DNA of 7,241 bases from an uncultured Thermomicrobiales bacterium (lineage in GTDB: Bacteria > Chloroflexota > Chloroflexia > Thermomicrobiales > UBA6265), in contig CADCWI010000042.1 of NCBI GenBank assembly GCA_902806355.1, forward strand, positions 1-7,241, in the 5' to 3' direction. The stretch's first letter is position 1. Each line of letters starts with the position of its first letter. This document shows positions 6,185 through 7,241 of this stretch, piece by piece. The position numbers were made by a program, and so were the translations under genes. A model generated the notes under the pieces. That model saw nothing but the letters and a program-made list of their open reading frames with translations. It made no database searches and was not told the origin of the DNA.

Positions 6185-6819
6185 ACCAGCGCAGGAGAGT
6201 CCGAACCGGAATTCTTGGTGGCACGTTCGATCCGCTGCATATAGGGCACCTGCTCATCGCGGAGCACGCTCGCGATCAGTTGGATCTCGACCGTGTCGTG
6301 TTCGTTCCGGCGGGCAGGCCGCCACACAAGGCGTCCCTCGACATCACCGATGCCAGTGCCCGCTACGCCATGGTCCAGGTGGGCATTGCCGACAACCCGT
6401 CGTTCCAAATCTCGCCAGGCGATATGGATTTGGCGGCGCCCTCGTTCACGTTTGAACTGCTGGAACGGCTGTCCCGCGAGCAACCGGATGATCAGTTCTT
6501 CTTCATCATGGGTGAAGATTCGGTGTACGAGTTCGCGACCTGGGTGAACCCGGGTCGCATCCTGGAACTGGCGACACTTGCGGTCGCCCGTCGCCCCTTG
6601 TCGCCGGATACGGCCCGTGAGCTTCCCGGTGTTCCAGGAATCGAGCACCGGCTGGAATGGGTCCTCTCGCCACCGTGCGAGATTTCTTCCACGGACATCA
6701 GGCACCGGGTGAGGAGCGGCAAGAGTATCCGGTACATGGTGCCTGACCCCGTCCGGGCGTATATCGAGACCCATGGCATCTACACCGGCGAATCCAATGA
6801 GGATCTCGAGCATTCGTAG
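6181..6819 (+). CDS. nadD: Nicotinate-nucleotide adenylyltransferase
   Basis: NadD transfers AMP from ATP to nicotinate mononucleotide, giving deamido-NAD in the cytoplasmic NAD synthesis pathway. The 212-residue product has the nucleotidyltransferase signature GGTFDPLHIGH (13-23). It also has the NadD features PPHK (47-50), SFTFELL (88-94), GEDS with a following Trp (111-114, W121), and the second ATP motif ISSTDIR (168-174). It closes with the typical VPDPVRAYIETHGIY (187-201). The length is normal for the family. The frame extends upstream to an ATG at 6073, but that part lies inside the channel gene and precedes the conserved start of the fold, so ATG 6181 is chosen. It overlaps the channel stop by four bases and has no visible ribosome site. 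The rsfS gene that often follows nadD in other bacteria is absent; secD follows instead. Confidence 0.97.
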   Translation: MNQRRRVRTGILGGTFDPLHIGHLLIAEHARDQLDLDRVVFVPAGRPPHKASLDITDASARYAMVQVGIADNPSFQISPGDMDLAAPSFTFELLERLSREQPDDQFFFIMGEDSVYEFATWVNPGRILELATLAVARRPLSPDTARELPGVPGIEHRLEWVLSPPCEISSTDIRHRVRSGKSIRYMVPDPVRAYIETHGIYTGESNEDLEHS

Positions 6820-6836
6820 CGAGGCTCGCGAGATCC
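6801..6836 (+). terminator. Hairpin across the nadD stop codon, possible weak terminator
   Basis: GGATCTC (6801-6807) pairs with GAGATCC (6830-6836), continued by GAGC (6808-6811) with GCTC (6824-6827). This gives 11 bp with a two-base bulge and a 12-base loop that contains the TAG stop at 6817-6819. No T-tract follows, so it may only attenuate read-through into secD or protect the mRNA end. Confidence 0.35.
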
Positions 6837-6895
6837 GTCTATCCGGTCATTCAGGGGATATTGGCGTCCGGTCCCGGGCAGTGCCGCCCTGAGCG

Positions 6896-6901
6896 TATAC
6901 T
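6896..6901 (+). promoter_or_regulatory. Possible -10 element upstream of secD
   Basis: TATACT matches the -10 consensus at five of six positions, about 90 bases before the secD start. No -35 element or TGn extension accompanies it, so this is only a candidate. The 172-base gap between nadD and secD makes a separate secD promoter plausible. The rest of the gap shows only a 10-base direct repeat, GCGAGGCTCG at 6819-6828 and 6910-6919. Confidence 0.3.
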
Positions 6902-6991
6902 TCGATGCTGCGAGGCTCGTTAACATCACATGGTCGTGTCCCCGGTCGACCTCGCCGACATCCTGGCACACCGACTCATCGGAGGGCCACC

Positions 6992-7241
6992 GTGCGGTTC
7001 CGTCATGCCCGAATGCTGCTCCTGATCATCGTGGTCACCCTCGTCGCTACCTGGGTCAGCCTGCCCGGCGACAGTCTCGACGTTGCCGGTTTCAAGGCGG
7101 AGCACCCTGTTCGCCAGGGCCTCGACCTTCAGGGCGGTTTGCAGGTCACGCTTGAAGCGCGGCCGCCGGGTGGAGGTTCGGTCGACAGTGGTACGCTCGA
7201 TGGTACCCGTGACACGCTGGAGCGGCGGGTCAAAGGGCTTG
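6992..7241 (+). CDS. secD: Protein translocase subunit SecD (3' truncated)
   Basis: SecD with SecF forms a membrane complex that uses the proton gradient to help complete Sec-dependent protein export. Only the first 83 residues are in the window. They show a short basic N-terminus (MRFRHAR), one membrane helix (about residues 8-22, rich in Leu/Ile/Val), and then the highly characteristic RQGLDLQGGLQVTLEA (41-56) of the first periplasmic domain. The following TRDTLERRVKGL fits the usual helix after it. The GTG start is chosen because GGAGG (6981-6985) lies 6 bases upstream; an ATG at 7013 would remove the basic N-terminus and is less likely. secF would be expected downstream, outside the window. 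No yajC precedes it here. Confidence 0.93.
   Translation, partial: MRFRHARMLLLIIVVTLVATWVSLPGDSLDVAGFKAEHPVRQGLDLQGGLQVTLEARPPGGGSVDSGTLDGTRDTLERRVKGL

Overview
This is a mostly housekeeping stretch of a GC-rich (roughly 60 % by eye) bacterial chromosome. It carries gyrA, nadD, the start of secD, an MscS-type channel, a PHP-family histidinol-phosphatase-like enzyme, one unrecognised membrane protein, and the tail of an SPFH/zinc-ribbon protein. GTG starts, the short GyrA lacking the internal insertion of the E. coli enzyme, and the general character of the proteins fit a Gram-positive-like or Chloroflexota (Thermomicrobia-like) lineage. That placement is an inference from protein character and has low certainty. 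I see no mobile element, CRISPR array, tRNA or rRNA.

Layout, left to right. At 1-552 (+) is the C-terminal part of an SPFH-domain protein ending in two zinc ribbons, followed by a hairpin at 559-608. A near-ideal extended -10 promoter at 697-705 drives gyrA (753-3254, +), which starts with GTG behind an AGGAG ribosome site. A strong GC hairpin at 3284-3317 lies between gyrA and a convergent gene on the minus strand, so it probably serves both. The minus-strand block holds an eight-helix membrane protein of unknown role (3424-4173) and, 274 bases upstream of it, a PHP phosphoesterase (4448-5302). A divergent intergenic region of about 100 bases then leads to a plus-strand block. In it, the MscS-like channel (5405-6184) overlaps nadD (6181-6819) by four bases (ATGA). 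SecD begins at 6992 and runs off the window.

The genes do not form one pathway. GyrA sets DNA supercoiling, NadD makes NAD precursors, SecD helps drive protein export, the MscS-like channel protects against osmotic downshock, and the PHP enzyme probably completes a step of histidine synthesis. The main evidence of coupling is between the channel and nadD. They share an ATGA overlap, nadD has no visible Shine-Dalgarno, and an 8-bp hairpin sits directly before its start codon, so nadD translation probably depends on ribosomes finishing the channel gene.

I did not find a convincing novel multi-gene system. The points most worth a second look are structural. They are a perfect 30-bp palindrome inside the channel gene, a 19-bp inverted repeat wrapped around the stop codon of the unknown membrane protein, the hairpin at the nadD start, and a serine in GyrA at a normally glycine quinolone-region position.
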